Assembly: GCF_024606265.1 (NCBI RefSeq) | Contig: NZ_JAHHPP010000310.1 | Coordinates: 1 to 64,000, forward strand | DNA length: 64,000 nucleotides | Source of the DNA: Endozoicomonas sp. SESOKO1 | GTDB lineage: Bacteria > Pseudomonadota > Gammaproteobacteria > Pseudomonadales > Endozoicomonadaceae | Direction: 5' to 3' | In this document: positions 10,493 through 19,142 of the stretch, in pieces | Numbering within the stretch: the first letter of the stretch is position 1 | Layout of the letters: each line of letters begins with the position of its first letter | Made by a program: the position numbers and the translations under genes | The notes under the pieces: model-generated | Seen by the model: only the letters and a program-made list of their open reading frames with translations | Databases searched by the model: none | Told to the model about the DNA's origin: nothing

Positions 10493-10789
10493 CCGGCTAT
10501 CCTTCAGATCCAAAGTCCAGAATGGTTGTGAATCCTGATCCGTGTGAGTAACAGAATCTTCACTCCATGAACCACTTCTGTTTCCGTCAATTGCAAGTAA
10601 AGCCACTCTTTCAATATAACTATTTGGTGATCCCATCCTATGTTCGCGATTACCAAGGGCTGCAGCCATATAAAACAAAAGTACATGCGCTTGCAGCCCC
10701 TGGAAATCAAGGGTCAATATGGTTTCAGCAAACAGCTACCTTCCAAACAGTGTTGATGATTGGGAAGCAATTCCATTAACTGCAATATT
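10493..10789 (-). pseudogene. Decayed fucolectin-like (F5/8 type C) module
   Basis: Directly after the stop of the beta-helix gene the same reading frame continues as NIAVNGIASQSSTLFGR, then a TAG stop, and then about 75 codons. These include SPNSYIERVALLAIDGN and SVTHTDQDSQPFWTLDL. Both stretches match the N-terminal half of fucolectin/FTP-type F5/8C domains (pattern ASQSSTYxG..A.LAIDGN and SVTHTD...WW.VDL). The copies are incomplete: the C-terminal half and the usual second Trp are absent. I read this as the remains of one or two lectin repeats cut off by two stop codons. The parent protein was probably longer. Confidence 0.6.
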
Positions 10790-13129
10790 CTAACCATTGG
10801 ATTGTGACAGTCCTTTGGAACCATACGCCTTAAATCGTAATATTCCGAGATTATCACTTCCTGATTTCTTCTGAGCGGTTATTTTGAGGTATCGCGCATT
10901 GGTTGGGTCAATGTAGTTGGCAAAAATAGCCCGCTTGCTGGATGCCGTTTTTGAATGATCCACAAGAACAGTCCAGTTTTCCCGATCATCAGAGGATTCA
11001 ATCGTAAACGATCTTCCATGGCGATGATAAACCTCTTTTCCATCAATCACTTCACCAAAGGCGATGACGAATCCGGTAAAGAGGTTATCCTTATTTTCGG
11101 TATCAATGATAATCTCACCCGTATTAACTTGATAACCCGCTGCCCAGTAAGTCTGTACATTCCCATCAATAATATTGGTTGCGTTATTGCTGTTACTGGT
11201 CGCTGATGCTTCATACCCTACCAACATGCCATTTTTCGGCATTTCAGCATCAGGAACATCTACAAGCTCAGGCGGAAGCAGGGCTTCTATTTCTTTAATG
11301 GTCCGGGGAGAGGTTATCAGAGGATCTGCTCCGGCAGCCATTAAATAGTCTGGCATATCATCAGCCGATCCTTTACCACCATCAAATAGGGTATTGGAGC
11401 CAATGGTGTTGTAAATATTTCCAATATTAGTGCGTCCCGGATTATAGTGGATCCCATGATTACGGGGATCATCATCAGAGACTTGGTAGCCTCCGTTTCT
11501 GTCTACCTGCAAACCTCTGCTTCCATTATCCAGATAGACCGAATTAATCCAGCTGGATCCCTCCTTAGGTGGTTGAGTATCAAAAATCAGGTTTTCAACA
11601 ATTCGGCCTTTGGGAGAGGCTCCAAGGTTGTAGACACCGCCTGCATCACCAAGACGAATGGCAAATTTACTGATTTTATTTCTGAAAACAATATTGTTTT
11701 TGACAACTGTCGGTGAGTTATAGCCTTTGTTGGCAAAATCCTTAGGGAAAGATGTTGGCTCTACATCGTAGCGTGTCCAGCCCCACCCCATGGATATTCC
11801 TGTATATCCAACATTTTCTATCGTATTGTTTACAACAACGGTTTTATCCGTGTAAGTAAACTTGATGGCTGCAGTATCCAGATAATCAAGACCGATATTT
11901 CGAATGGTATTGTTATCAATGAGATTATTTTTGGTTAATCTCGATGGTGATGCGTGGTGGTCTTGCATATCACCTAAAACAATAGCACTGCCCGATATTT
12001 CATCAAATGTGTTGTTGAATATCACATTTTCTTTGCTGCCACTACCGAAGTAAATGCCTGTTGAGCCTATACGGGTAAATGTGTTGTTACTGAACAAGAT
12101 GTTAGATGAATTAACAGAATTGATACCACCTGGCATCTCAGTTAATGCTTCAAATCCATCTTCTATTGTTTTGTAGTCAGAATCTATCAACAAAGAACCA
12201 GACTGAATACTGATATAACCAGTATCTCCACTGGGTTGATTCCACGTGGTATCAGAAAATGTTATGCCATCAAAATTCAAGTTTGAGGCTCCATCAAGGC
12301 TAATAAGACTTTCTGACACAGGAAGAATAATGGTAGCGCTATGGATATTAACATTACTTTCAGGCTTGTAATACAGTTTGCCGTTGGCACTATCCAGATA
12401 CCATTCATTTTCCTCATCGAGCAGTTCTTTGGCATTTTCTATCCAACTGACATGCCTTGCATAGTCTTCAACGATTCCAAAAGGTCCAATTGTTGCCAAA
12501 TCCCAAAAAGTCTGGTTCATTTTGACTCTGTTGCCATTAATGGAATCAATTTTTCCACGATATTGTTTCCACTTGAACTGAACGATGATTTCAACATCCT
12601 GAATGTTAGAGAGAGAAGCTACATAGGGTGGCGCGGAATAATACCCGTCTCCACCATCTCTGGACCACCCTTTACCATCAGTACTTCTCGCTCTTGTCGC
12701 TAATTTGCCATTAACAAATAATTGCCTTGATTCGGCTCCTGCTGGAACCGGGGCTTCCCATATACCGTCGCCGTTAACATCAACCCAACCCTTGACTTCG
12801 ATGCCTCCACTAATGTTTGCCTTGCCTTTGTTTCTGGCTTTGTAAGTCACTTTTACCGAATCATTACCGGAATCAGCAGCGGTGAATACGAGGGGGGATG
12901 ATAATCTATAAACGCCATCCTCCAGCACGACATTTATATTTTCCTTTGCGGACGGCAAAAGCGACCGAACTTCCTGAGCGGCTCTGGTTAGCGTTTTTAA
13001 CGGTTGAGAAACCTCTGTACCATTGCCCACACTATCATTGCCTGATGGTGATACATAAATGTTGATTTCAGAAAAAGCTATTGCCGGAACAACAGCAAAT
13101 AAAGATAGAAAATAGTGTTTATATTTCAT
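10790..13129 (-). CDS. Secreted right-handed beta-helix protein with F5/8C domain, GH141-like
   Basis: A 779-residue exported protein. A signal peptide ends near residue 20 (AIAFS before EINIYVSPSGND). The N-terminal block YVSPSGND, EDGVYRLSSPLVFTAADSGND and ISGGIEVKGW is characteristic of parallel beta-helix carbohydrate-active proteins related to GH141. That family includes alpha-L-fucosidase and xylanase. Many N-rich beta-helix coils follow (residues about 290-600, e.g. NNTIENVGYTGISMGWGW). A C-terminal F5/8 type C (discoidin-like) domain spans about 640-770 (NIIDGNVQTYWAAG). Its stop is followed in frame by lectin-like remnants. In this context it may release L-fucose or a related sugar outside the cytoplasm; the substrate is inference. 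Confidence 0.7.
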   Translation of the reverse strand: MKYKHYFLSLFAVVPAIAFSEINIYVSPSGNDSVGNGTEVSQPLKTLTRAAQEVRSLLPSAKENINVVLEDGVYRLSSPLVFTAADSGNDSVKVTYKARNKGKANISGGIEVKGWVDVNGDGIWEAPVPAGAESRQLFVNGKLATRARSTDGKGWSRDGGDGYYSAPPYVASLSNIQDVEIIVQFKWKQYRGKIDSINGNRVKMNQTFWDLATIGPFGIVEDYARHVSWIENAKELLDEENEWYLDSANGKLYYKPESNVNIHSATIILPVSESLISLDGASNLNFDGITFSDTTWNQPSGDTGYISIQSGSLLIDSDYKTIEDGFEALTEMPGGINSVNSSNILFSNNTFTRIGSTGIYFGSGSKENVIFNNTFDEISGSAIVLGDMQDHHASPSRLTKNNLIDNNTIRNIGLDYLDTAAIKFTYTDKTVVVNNTIENVGYTGISMGWGWTRYDVEPTSFPKDFANKGYNSPTVVKNNIVFRNKISKFAIRLGDAGGVYNLGASPKGRIVENLIFDTQPPKEGSSWINSVYLDNGSRGLQVDRNGGYQVSDDDPRNHGIHYNPGRTNIGNIYNTIGSNTLFDGGKGSADDMPDYLMAAGADPLITSPRTIKEIEALLPPELVDVPDAEMPKNGMLVGYEASATSNSNNATNIIDGNVQTYWAAGYQVNTGEIIIDTENKDNLFTGFVIAFGEVIDGKEVYHRHGRSFTIESSDDRENWTVLVDHSKTASSKRAIFANYIDPTNARYLKITAQKKSGSDNLGILRFKAYGSKGLSQSNG

Positions 13130-13327
13130 CCAGTATACCCCTGAGGTATTTTTTTAAAAGAGGATAATAATGCAGCAGTAATTACCGCTCAATTGATTAA
13201 GGTCAACAATAACAAGCCTTTAAGGAAGGAAGACCCAAACCTTCCGTTACCTGGCAATCTGAGTGAAAGCCTGACTACACTGGTGAGAAGGTATGCACCG
13301 TCATAATCAGGCTTGAATGATTTTTTA

Positions 13328-14719
13328 TCATGCCTCCTTTGCACGAATTTGTTTCAATTTATCTGCAGTTTCAGCAATAGTCTTGCTGTTCATTTTGAAT
13401 TGAGAAACCACCAATGCTGTCAGCAGAAATCCAATAGCAGGAACAATTGAGAATACAGTAAGGATGCCGCTAATAGCTTCAGGTGATTGTTCGGTTCCAC
13501 CACTGACATAACCATAACTTCCCAGCAATGCCATTGCGATAGCGCCACCCACAGACAGGCCAATTTTAAGAGAGAAGATAGTAAAGGAAACTGAAAGACC
13601 ATCAATACGACGACGGAATTTAAGCTCGCCATAATCAGTAGCGTCAGCTGTGAAGGTAAACCAGATAGGTGCAATCATCTGATTAAAGAAACCAACCAGG
13701 AACTGAATGGCCATGATTAATGCTATATTATTGTTGCCAGCGATATAAGACACTGCGGACATAGCGGCGCAAACAAACAGGAGAGTAATATAAGCTTGCT
13801 TCTTACACATCCTGTCGAGTACTTTGGTAGCCATTTGGGCACCAATCATACCGCCAACCATCCAAATGGACAGGAAAAGTGCCGTCATTGCTGCAGCATT
13901 TTCAACATACGCAGTGATGTAATACATCTGCATGGTATTTTTAACGGTTTGGGTGGTTACCATCACAATAGTAGCTAAAGCCACCCAGAGGAATTGATCA
14001 TTCTTAAGGATAATGGACAAATCTGAAATAAAGCTTGTTTTTTCTGCCTTGACAGGTTGTACCCGCTCTTTTGTTGTTGAAAAACAAAACAGGAACAGTG
14101 CAACTGAGAGGACGGCCATAATCGTCATGGCATTTCGATAACCGTCAGCAGGATTATCAGCAAGAATTTCAGTCATTGGCAGTGCAATGGATGTGATTAA
14201 CAGACCACCACCTGTTGCAAACATAAACCGGGTCGAATTTATCGAAGCCCGTTCTTCAGGATTGCTGGTCATAACCCCCGTCATGGCTCCGTAGGGGATA
14301 TTGGTAGCAGTGAACAGAACCATGAGAACGGAGTAAGTGACGTAAGCATAAATGACTTTGGCCTGAGGCCCTAAATCCGGAACAGTAAATACCAGAACAC
14401 TGGACACAGCATAAGGAACAGAAAGGAACAAAAGGTATGGACGATATTTACCCCAGCGTGTATTGGTTCTATCAACTATAGCTCCCATTATTGGGTCAGT
14501 GATTGCGTCGATAATACGAACAAATAGAAAAATACTAGCTACAGTTGTCGGGTTTAATCCATATATTTCTGTATAGAAAAAGCCCAGTAGTAGTAAGGCT
14601 GAGGTATAAACAAAGTTACCTGCAGTGTCACCCAGACCGTAACCAATTTTTTCTTTTAAACCCACGACAGGCGTATAACCTGGCGAGCTGACCTGACCAG
14701 CTTTGAGAGTCTGTTCCAT
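13328..14719 (-). CDS. GPH-family sugar:cation symporter (MFS)
   Basis: A 463-residue, 12-segment membrane transporter of the glycoside-pentoside-hexuronide group (MelB, XylP, YicJ type). Diagnostic blocks are EKIGYGLGDTAGNFVYTSALLLLGFFYTEIYGL, the loop DAITDPIMGAIVDRTNTRWGKYRPYLLF and FRRRIDGLSVSFTIFSLKIG. It probably imports the free sugar, or a small glycoside, handled by the neighbouring enzymes. It lies 143 bases downstream of the GH172 gene with a hairpin between. No fucP-type permease is present in the window, so this is the only sugar permease candidate for the locus. Confidence 0.88.
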   Translation of the reverse strand: MEQTLKAGQVSSPGYTPVVGLKEKIGYGLGDTAGNFVYTSALLLLGFFYTEIYGLNPTTVASIFLFVRIIDAITDPIMGAIVDRTNTRWGKYRPYLLFLSVPYAVSSVLVFTVPDLGPQAKVIYAYVTYSVLMVLFTATNIPYGAMTGVMTSNPEERASINSTRFMFATGGGLLITSIALPMTEILADNPADGYRNAMTIMAVLSVALFLFCFSTTKERVQPVKAEKTSFISDLSIILKNDQFLWVALATIVMVTTQTVKNTMQMYYITAYVENAAAMTALFLSIWMVGGMIGAQMATKVLDRMCKKQAYITLLFVCAAMSAVSYIAGNNNIALIMAIQFLVGFFNQMIAPIWFTFTADATDYGELKFRRRIDGLSVSFTIFSLKIGLSVGGAIAMALLGSYGYVSGGTEQSPEAISGILTVFSIVPAIGFLLTALVVSQFKMNSKTIAETADKLKQIRAKEA

Positions 14720-14812
14720 TTTACTTCCACTTTTTCCGATTTTTTAAACCAATTTATCGCAACCGCAGTAGGACAGTCTTAAGTCCGACAGGCTCCTGAT
14801 GCTGTTAGCAAT

Positions 14813-14850
14813 CAATGAATAACCTATAGAAATCTACAAGTTATTCATTG
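14813..14850 (-). other. Intercistronic hairpin between GH172 and transporter genes
   Basis: Perfect 11-base arms CAATGAATAAC (14813-14823) and GTTATTCATTG (14840-14850) with a 16-base loop. It lies 12 bases after the GH172 stop. No T-run follows in the transcribed direction, so mRNA stabilisation or partial attenuation is more likely than full termination. Confidence 0.6.
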
Positions 14851-14862
14851 GATTTAGTGAGA

Positions 14863-16011
14863 TCAATGAGTTTGCAGTCCATCCCAGTCTGGTAATGGTT
14901 TTAATTTTGCGGTCGGCAGCGTTTGATACCAGAAAGAAACGGTGGCTATATCATCTTGTCTTGGCAGGTATCTGCGATCAGGCACATGATCGAACTTTTT
15001 GGCATTGAAGTTTTTCCAGCCAAGATCCTGAACAGTAACTTTTAAATTTGATTTAAATCGAATTGGGTCCTGGATATGCCAGCGATACATTGAGAACCGT
15101 GGCTGGGATCTATATAAACCGTCTGGCTCAATAACCTGGGCCATTCCACCATAAGGGGAGTTATAGGCTGCGTATTTGTCGTCTACCTCCCAATTGAATG
15201 CGCCAAGGAAATAATCTTCAGTACCTGTACCGCAAATGGTTGGAAACTCGTCATCTTCATCAATGTAAAATTTGACTTCACCCTCTCCCCACCATCCACC
15301 GGCCCCATTGAGGCCAACGCACATTGCGGTGCCTATGTAATGCCCTTCACCTTCTATACCATCAATAATGGTGTGAACACCTTTAAACGGAACCGGGTTT
15401 GTTCGACGGAAACTGGCATGAAAGTAAGCACAATTTTCAGGAATATCTGTCAATTGATAATTAATCTGGTAGTAGAGGCAGCGTTCCTGATCACCAATAT
15501 TTTCAATAGTCATGTAACAACGTTCACGGAACGGCATACTCCAGAAACAATTGAATGCATTTTTTGGCAAGACGCTAACCGGTAAAGATACCAGAGGTTG
15601 AAAAGACCCGCCTACCAGCTCATCAATATTGTCACACCAGCCATAAGCAAAGAAATCAGGAAACGGTACTTCTACAGAGGGATGCTCCTGATTATCCCAG
15701 TAAATGCGAATAATTAACTCACGGGAAACCATGCCTGTTATCCACATACTCTGGATATTACCCATATCCTTAATATCTGCGAGAACCACTGTTTCACCGG
15801 GTTTTATGTTGATGGCAGGGTTGACTTTCCAGCCCTCTCCCAGTTCACTCGCCTGTCTTTCTGCAAATCCGGTGGTTCCCATACCTCCTTTACCGGGTTC
15901 ACCGTTTGGGTTTTCCGCAGAAATACTTCTTGAACGCGCGTCAGAGAGCAGGCTGAGATTGCTCAGGGACATATTCAGACCATTAAATCCAGATCCGTTA
16001 TTAGTAACCAT
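14863..16011 (-). CDS. GH172 (DUF2961) glycoside hydrolase-like protein, cytoplasmic
   Basis: A 382-residue protein of the DUF2961 family, now classed as GH172. Characterised members act on alpha-D-fructofuranosides (difructose dianhydride) or D-arabinofuranosides. The signature GAGGWWGEGEVKFYIDEDDEFP and the following GTGTEDYFLGAF are present. The Glu in GEGE and the Glu in GTEDYF correspond to the two catalytic acids reported for the family, by my eye alignment. No signal peptide is seen, so it should act in the cytosol on an imported glycoside. An operator-like palindrome lies 51 bases upstream. Together with the transporter it looks like one unit. Confidence 0.85.
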   Translation of the reverse strand: MVTNNGSGFNGLNMSLSNLSLLSDARSRSISAENPNGEPGKGGMGTTGFAERQASELGEGWKVNPAINIKPGETVVLADIKDMGNIQSMWITGMVSRELIIRIYWDNQEHPSVEVPFPDFFAYGWCDNIDELVGGSFQPLVSLPVSVLPKNAFNCFWSMPFRERCYMTIENIGDQERCLYYQINYQLTDIPENCAYFHASFRRTNPVPFKGVHTIIDGIEGEGHYIGTAMCVGLNGAGGWWGEGEVKFYIDEDDEFPTICGTGTEDYFLGAFNWEVDDKYAAYNSPYGGMAQVIEPDGLYRSQPRFSMYRWHIQDPIRFKSNLKVTVQDLGWKNFNAKKFDHVPDRRYLPRQDDIATVSFWYQTLPTAKLKPLPDWDGLQTH

Positions 16012-16061
16012 GTCCTGTTAAAATCCTCGAGAAAGGGTTTATTTGATACTTTTTTATCAAA

Positions 16062-16077
16062 GCTAATTCGTGTTAGC
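16062..16077. promoter_or_regulatory. LacI-type operator O1
   Basis: GCTAATTCGTGTTAGC, a near-perfect 16-base palindrome with central CG, 51 bases upstream of the GH172 start. Two similar sites flank the LacI-family regulator gene (20751-20766, 20869-20884). The core WCGW is the same as in the Cra operator (GCTGAAWCGWTTCAGC), consistent with the Cra-like regulator nearby. Confidence 0.75.
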
Positions 16078-16183
16078 TGTATGTTAGGTAATTTCTGTTT
16101 TGAAAATCCTGATGCAGGTCAACATTTGTTCACACCCGTGGCCATTTTTCACAAGCATATGATCACAAAAAAAACTGTCAGGT

Positions 16184-16312
16184 ATGGGGAATTTTTTCAC
16201 GTCTATTAAACAGCAATATCCCCGCGCACCCGGATGGCCCAACCAGGCTTGCTCAACGGCAGCCGGGGTAGGATTAGTGTTTGTCAGTGGTTTACTGTTT
16301 TTCTTTGTCTGA
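16184..16312 (+). CDS. Possible 42-residue hydrophobic small protein
   Basis: A short frame, ATG 16184 to TGA 16310-16312, in the 370-base gap between the GH172 and transaldolase genes on the opposite strand. The peptide is MGNFFTSIKQQYPRAPGW followed by a C-terminal hydrophobic stretch (AAGVGLVFVSGLLFFFV). The only ribosome-site-like bases (CAGG) are too close to the ATG, so translation is doubtful. I do not recognise a family. The rest of the gap holds the operator at 16062 and a hairpin at 16336. Confidence 0.3.
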   Translation: MGNFFTSIKQQYPRAPGWPNQACSTAAGVGLVFVSGLLFFFV

Positions 16313-16335
16313 AATTAAATGATGAATTTGGAGGT

Positions 16336-16360
16336 TGACCTTTCCAGGCTGAAAAGGTCA
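16336..16360 (-). terminator. Hairpin downstream of the transaldolase gene
   Basis: Arms TGACCTTT (16336-16343) and AAAGGTCA (16353-16360) form an eight-base stem 25 bases past the transaldolase stop. No T-run is evident, so it is a candidate 3' end structure rather than a proven terminator. Confidence 0.45.
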
Positions 16361-16384
16361 GGTTTGCTTAGGTAGGGCTATGAG

Positions 16385-17338
16385 TTACAGCTTTTGAGCG
16401 ATGAGTGTTTCCAGCTTTTCCTGATCAATAGCAAAGTTTCGAATACCTTCTGCCAGTTTTTCAGTTGCCATTGGGTTTTCATTCATCGCCCAGCGGAATG
16501 ACGCTTCATCGAGCACTGTGTTGTCAATCTCACGGACTGGTTTGCTTGCAAAAAGTTTTTGCTCCAGGGAGTCGCTACACTGCTCCAGCTCATCCAGAAG
16601 ATCCGGACTAATGGTCAGACAGTCACACCCCGCCAGCTGGCGAATCTCATCAATGTTACGAAAGCTGGCTCCCATCACGACGGTCTTGTAATCGTGCTGT
16701 TTGTAATAGTTGTAAATATCCGTCACAGAAAGAACACCGGGGTCTTCTGCCGGAGAATAGTGTTCTTTTCCGGTACTCTTTTTGTACCAGTCCAGAATAC
16801 GTCCAACAAAAGGTGAAATAAGATATACACCAGCTTCAGCGCAGGCTTTTGCCTGGGCAAAACTGAACAACAGGGTCAGATTACAGCGAACACCTTCTCT
16901 TTCCAGAATTTCAGCCGCTTTGATTCCTTCCCAGGTAGACGCAATCTTTATTAATACGCGGGATGTGTCCGCACCTGCCTGTTGGTATAAAGCTAAAAGA
17001 TCGCGAGCTTTAGCGACGGTTGCCTCTGTATCAAACGACAGTCGGGCATCAACTTCTGTTGAAATAAAGCCGGGAACTACGCCCTGTATCTCTTTGCCAA
17101 TGCCAACAGCCAGATAGTCACAGGCGTAGGCAGCCTGATCTGCTTTACTGTCAGAATAATGGCGAGCGCACTTCAAGGCATCGGTTAACAGCTCATTATA
17201 TTGAGGCAGAGTGGCTGCTTTCAAAATCAGGGAAGGGTTGGTGGTCGCATCCAATGGCTGGTAGCGTTTAATGGCCTCAATATCGCCAGTATCAGCCACT
17301 ACTTTGGTAATGGTTTTTAATTGTTCCAGCTGATTCAT
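16385..17338 (-). CDS. tal: Transaldolase (TalB type)
   Basis: A 317-residue class I transaldolase of the pentose phosphate pathway that transfers dihydroxyacetone between sedoheptulose-7-phosphate and glyceraldehyde-3-phosphate. The Schiff-base lysine lies in [17 protein letters not shown] (around residue 131). The N-terminal signature DATTNPSLI and the block [19 protein letters not shown] are present. Length matches TalB. It follows the isomerase gene by 68 bases in the same orientation. Its presence in a sugar operon suggests that carbon from the cluster enters the non-oxidative pentose phosphate pathway. Confidence 0.96.
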   Translation of the reverse strand: MNQLEQLKTITKVVADTGDIEAIKRYQPLDATTNPSLILKAATLPQYNELLTDALKCARHYSDSKADQAAYACDYLAVGIGKEIQGVVPGFISTEVDARLSFDTEATVAKARDLLALYQQAGADTSRVLIKIASTWEGIKAAEILEREGVRCNLTLLFSFAQAKACAEAGVYLISPFVGRILDWYKKSTGKEHYSPAEDPGVLSVTDIYNYYKQHDYKTVVMGASFRNIDEIRQLAGCDCLTISPDLLDELEQCSDSLEQKLFASKPVREIDNTVLDEASFRWAMNENPMATEKLAEGIRNFAIDQEKLETLIAQKL

Positions 17339-17406
17339 AAGTCAAGGGAATTCTTATCGGGAGGGAAGACAGGGTGCGTGACAGCTGTCGCTGTCACGCA
17401 GTGAGA

Positions 17407-19056
17407 TTAGATGTCGATATTGCCAGCGACATGAACACGCATGTTCTGAGTCAGGGCTTGAGCAATAAATGCCTGGACCACTTCTTTCAGGTTTTCCTCA
17501 GGTACATAAGCCACGGAGATGTGGTTACTCTGATGACCGGCCATCAGGTCGTCACGACCAACACCATCCAGAACACAATTCATCAGAGGCCATTCACGGG
17601 TAGTGTTATCCAAACGACGCTGGAACTCTTCCTGAGGCAGTTCGAAAGCTGTACCGGTACCGATATGCATATGAACGTCAGTGCCTTCATAATGAGCGCG
17701 AGCCCATACGAAAGTACCTGCCTTGCACTGACCACCAATGCTGGAACCGCCCAGAGGGAAGTACATGGCAGGCTGACGGAAACCTTTGGCGCCCGCAATG
17801 CCGCCTTTAATGTGCTCAAAAGGAACCGAGCCGGAAATTTCAAAGTCCCAGTAGAACGTGCCTTCAAACTCACTGCCCCAACGAATATCGTGCAGTGTCG
17901 TTTCGCTCGGCAGGCCCAGGCTGTCCAGTAGTCGGAACAGCATGGTTTGGGGGATTGCAGTCCCCATGTCTACTTCATTGATACAGGGGATGGGCTTGCC
18001 TTCACGAATGATGTCGCCTTTTTCACCTTTGATCGGAAAACGTTCTGAAGAACCTATGGCACCTTCGGCAAAATCAGAAGCGGCACAGCTGTCTTTCAAA
18101 CCTTGCTGATATTGGACGCCCACACTGGTCAGACCAAAACGCTCGGTGATACGGGCCATGGCGATCATCATGGCGCATTGTTCCAGAACCTGTTCACGGG
18201 TCAGCTCTGTTGCACCATCGGTGCCAAACTGGAAGTCCATTCCACGATCAATGTAGAACTGCAGGCACTCTGCACGCTCTTCCTGAGACACCAGACTCAT
18301 TTCGTACAACAATGCAGACTGGGACAGAGCTTCAATTGGCATGCCGATCTTAGCCAGAGACTCCTGTGGGAATACACCATTCATCATGCCCATGCAGAAC
18401 ATGTCGAACAATCCCATGATCTCTTTGTTTTCCAGAATATACTGCCCCACTTGCTGACCGATTTTTCCTGCTTCAGTTGCCATTACGGAATGGTCTTTGG
18501 TAACTTCCTTCAGGTAAGAGGTGTCGTGTTCAATCTTGCCGCTTTCCAGCCAGGATTGCAGACCCGCATAGAAAAAATCATCATCAAACTTTTCTGACCA
18601 CAGGCGGCTGTGCTCGCGTCCCAGGCTATTCAGGGTGCCTGCCATACACAGGGCGCCCACCAGGCCGGGCCAGGTGCCATCGAAGTTAGCCAGTAATAAT
18701 ACCGGACCCTGATGATGAACCAGTGACGGTGCCAAATGGTGCGAGTACTGCCATGCGGTCATTAACACAATCAGAGGGGCTTGCGGGTCAATGGACGCCA
18801 TAACATCAGAACCTTCACGCTGGTTGCTGATGAAACCATGTCCCTGATCTTCCTTGACCGGATGAGCACGGCGAACACTGAAGCCAAACTTTTCTTTCAG
18901 GGCAGCTTCGAGTTTACCCTCGAATTGATGCTGAACTTCCCAACAGTTTTTGTTTGCCGTATCGCGCAGATCGCCATTGGCGATAACAAACACTTCTTTT
19001 TCACCGAGTGACTGGCGCACCCTGGTTTCTGGCAGATTGAGTTTTAAAGAGGTCAT
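17407..19056 (-). CDS. L-fucose/D-arabinose isomerase-family protein
   Basis: A 549-residue ketol isomerase related to the FucI/AraA superfamily but clearly distinct from E. coli FucI (591 residues). The metal ligands of FucI appear conserved in pattern: Glu361 in CINEVDMG (FucI TENDS), Asp390 in LHDIRWG (FucI ADVRTYW) and His512 in GHQSNHISV (FucI ANHGVLT). This mapping is by eye. FucI-type enzymes act on both L-fucose and D-arabinose because C2-C4 are the same. It lies between a pentulose kinase and transaldolase. No other isomerase is present, so it may also serve the fucK/fucA branch. Confidence 0.75.
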   Translation of the reverse strand: MTSLKLNLPETRVRQSLGEKEVFVIANGDLRDTANKNCWEVQHQFEGKLEAALKEKFGFSVRRAHPVKEDQGHGFISNQREGSDVMASIDPQAPLIVLMTAWQYSHHLAPSLVHHQGPVLLLANFDGTWPGLVGALCMAGTLNSLGREHSRLWSEKFDDDFFYAGLQSWLESGKIEHDTSYLKEVTKDHSVMATEAGKIGQQVGQYILENKEIMGLFDMFCMGMMNGVFPQESLAKIGMPIEALSQSALLYEMSLVSQEERAECLQFYIDRGMDFQFGTDGATELTREQVLEQCAMMIAMARITERFGLTSVGVQYQQGLKDSCAASDFAEGAIGSSERFPIKGEKGDIIREGKPIPCINEVDMGTAIPQTMLFRLLDSLGLPSETTLHDIRWGSEFEGTFYWDFEISGSVPFEHIKGGIAGAKGFRQPAMYFPLGGSSIGGQCKAGTFVWARAHYEGTDVHMHIGTGTAFELPQEEFQRRLDNTTREWPLMNCVLDGVGRDDLMAGHQSNHISVAYVPEENLKEVVQAFIAQALTQNMRVHVAGNIDI

Positions 19057-19071
19057 AATATACTCCCGATC

Positions 19072-19089
19072 AGCCCGATATTCCGGGCT
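19072..19089 (-). other. Intercistronic hairpin between kinase and isomerase genes
   Basis: AGCCCG (19072-19077) and CGGGCT (19084-19089) form a tight GC-rich stem. On the transcribed strand it is followed at once by GGGAG, the ribosome site of the isomerase gene. It could modulate translation or stabilise the downstream mRNA. Read on the plus strand it is followed by a T-run and could also stop antisense transcription. Confidence 0.5.
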
Positions 19090-19142
19090 TCTGTTTTTTA
19101 TGGCTGGTTGCGTTAAAAAGTTGGTGTTAATAAAAGTTACTA

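Noticed and set aside
10567-10779. 70-codon plus-strand frame opposite the lectin remnant
   Set aside because: The minus-strand frame carries clear lectin-like motifs, so the plus-strand frame is likely incidental.
13271-13327. AAGCCTGA...TCAGGCTT arms near the end of the transporter gene
   Set aside because: The T-run is on the plus strand, the wrong side for the minus-strand gene, and the loop is long.
16150-16172. Possible CRP site (TCACAAGCATATGATCACA)
   Set aside because: The two TCACA elements are direct, not inverted, repeats, so it does not fit the TGTGA-N6-TCACA palindrome.
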